Below are positions 4,840 to 5,483 of a stretch of 5,483 nucleotides of DNA, piece by piece. The notes below the pieces were generated by a model. It had not been told where the DNA came from. It made no database searches and saw nothing but the letters and a program-made list of their open reading frames with translations. This DNA is from Bacillota bacterium (GTDB lineage: Bacteria > Bacillota > Limnochordia > Darwinibacteriales > Darwinibacteriaceae), in assembly GCA_012518325.1 (NCBI GenBank), contig JAAYSR010000122.1, forward strand, positions 1 through 5,483, given 5' to 3'. Every line of letters begins with the position of its first letter. The stretch's first letter is position 1. A program made the position numbers and the translations under genes.

Positions 4840-5242
4840 TATAAACTGACCCCTCCTCCCGGATAGCGTCAAGGATGACATTACGTTCCTCATTCAGCTT
4901 GGCATAATCCTTCAACACTCGCATTTCATAGTAACCCTGGAACGTTTTGTCCTTACAATAGAGGAGTTTTCCACTTGTTATCACCTGTGCCCTGAACACG
5001 GTCGAAGCTCTCTGCAGTTCCACTAGATCAACGTCCCGCCTGAGGCGCTGGGCTAATTCATTGGCCAAGAGGAAAAGCGCGTACACTTCCCTAGGGTCTG
5101 TGCAATAGACGGCTAAGTCAATATCACTGTCTTTACGCCCTTCACCCTGAGCAAATGAACCATAGAGATAGATCAGCTCTGGATTCAACTTTTCCCGCAA
5201 GAATTTGACGATGGTTTCCTGAGAATCCTGTGATAATTGCAT
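4832..5242 (-). CDS. mntA: MntA-like minimal nucleotidyltransferase antitoxin
   Basis: This 136-aa protein has the minimal nucleotidyltransferase motif GS-x10-DxD: Gly28-Ser29 in LYGSFAQGEG and Asp40-x-Asp42 in SDIDLAV, with a third carboxylate likely at Asp72 in RRDVDLVEL. The catalytic set therefore looks complete. In characterised type VII systems the enzyme uses ATP to AMPylate the Tyr of the HepT R-x4-H-x-Y motif and so silences the RNase. The ATG at 5242 follows AAAGGAGG (5247-5254) with a 4-nt gap, a very strong site consistent with antitoxin made in excess. Antitoxin comes first and its TGA overlaps the hepT start. The preceding gene ends 15 nt upstream, so the pair may be transcribed from farther upstream; I saw no promoter between them. 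Confidence 0.92.
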   Translation of the reverse strand: MQLSQDSQETIVKFLREKLNPELIYLYGSFAQGEGRKDSDIDLAVYCTDPREVYALFLLANELAQRLRRDVDLVELQRASTVFRAQVITSGKLLYCKDKTFQGYYEMRVLKDYAKLNEERNVILDAIREEGSVYNE

Positions 5243-5257
5243 AGCTGCCTCCTTTCT

Positions 5258-5483
5258 TCAGCATTTCGTTCCTGCTAGGTGCCGTATTCCGGCATAAATA
5301 GCAGGGATGATCCTGCCGTGCACTCTTGCCCTGCGATTGACAGAGGCAGCCGGAATAATGCCGGAGATGACGCCGACCAGTCCGACTAAGGGCACAACAA
5401 TATGGTTGAAAGGCATTACCCTTCCGATGGGCAGTATGGAACAGACTGCAAAAATCCAGGCTGCCACAATCAATCCACTTCGT
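5258..5483 (-). CDS. C-terminal part of an unrecognised small membrane protein (5' end outside window)
   Basis: The frame is open from the right edge of the window to a TGA at 5260-5258, giving 74 residues. The TTG at 5473 could be a start but has no visible binding site before the edge, and the frame stays open through it, so a truncated longer protein is the safer reading. Two hydrophobic segments are visible, GLIVAAWIFAVCSILPIG and HIVVPLVGLVGVISGIIPAA, followed by a basic stretch (VNRRARVHGR) that should lie on the cytoplasmic side, and a short tail ending in Cys. I cannot assign a family. It lies 15 nt upstream of mntA on the same strand and could share its transcript. Confidence 0.55.
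   Translation of the reverse strand, partial: RSGLIVAAWIFAVCSILPIGRVMPFNHIVVPLVGLVGVISGIIPAASVNRRARVHGRIIPAIYAGIRHLAGTKC

Noticed and set aside
4840..4893. Longer hepT start at 4893
   Set aside because: It would overlap mntA by 62 nt without a binding site; the ATG at 4839 has a strong site and the usual short overlap.
1..5483. CRISPR array, insertion sequence with terminal repeats, or replication origin
   Set aside because: No regularly spaced repeats, no transposase gene or terminal inverted repeat pair, and no cluster of DnaA boxes were seen.

Overview
The window looks like chromosome from a Gram-positive anaerobe of the Bacillota, probably a Clostridia/Peptococcaceae-type organism of moderate G+C. 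The reasons are strong AGGAGG-type ribosome binding sites, LexA operators of the Gram-positive GAAC-N4-GTTC type, and a divergent lexA / LysM-protein (yneA-like) pair. The genus assignment is inference.

Left part (1-2020, + strand): the C-terminal ACT domain of a protein entering from outside (probably the MgtC/SapB family), then surE, closed by a clear Rho-independent terminator. Three small unrecognised genes follow (51, 108 and 118 aa), closely spaced and each with a good ribosome binding site. They end at a second terminator whose stem overlaps the last codons of the third gene and can also serve the convergent lexA.

Centre (2033-3210): an SOS switch. lexA (- strand) and a membrane-anchored LysM cell-division-inhibitor-like gene (+ strand) diverge from a 161-bp region. 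That region holds a recognisable promoter for each gene and three LexA operators. One operator overlaps the lexA -35, one sits between the -35 and -10 of the yneA-like gene, and one near-perfect site lies just upstream of that gene's ribosome binding site.

The stretch 3157-3596 has no convincing protein gene. It holds a probable terminator for the yneA-like gene, then a long imperfect hairpin (3283-3465) built from nested helices, which is a candidate structured RNA of unidentified class, and another perfect hairpin beside the end of the next gene.

Right part (3597-5483, - strand) is accessory in character: the end of a small membrane protein, an mntA-hepT type VII toxin-antitoxin pair with overlapping genes, a 35-nt fragment matching the 3' end of initiator tRNA-fMet (T-arm, acceptor 3' strand and CCA; a likely attachment-site scar), and a two-domain GNAT acetyltransferase gene whose N-terminus is in another reading frame from the rest, probably with an internal deletion. 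The toxin-antitoxin pair, tRNA scar and damaged gene together suggest past integration and decay next to conserved core genes.
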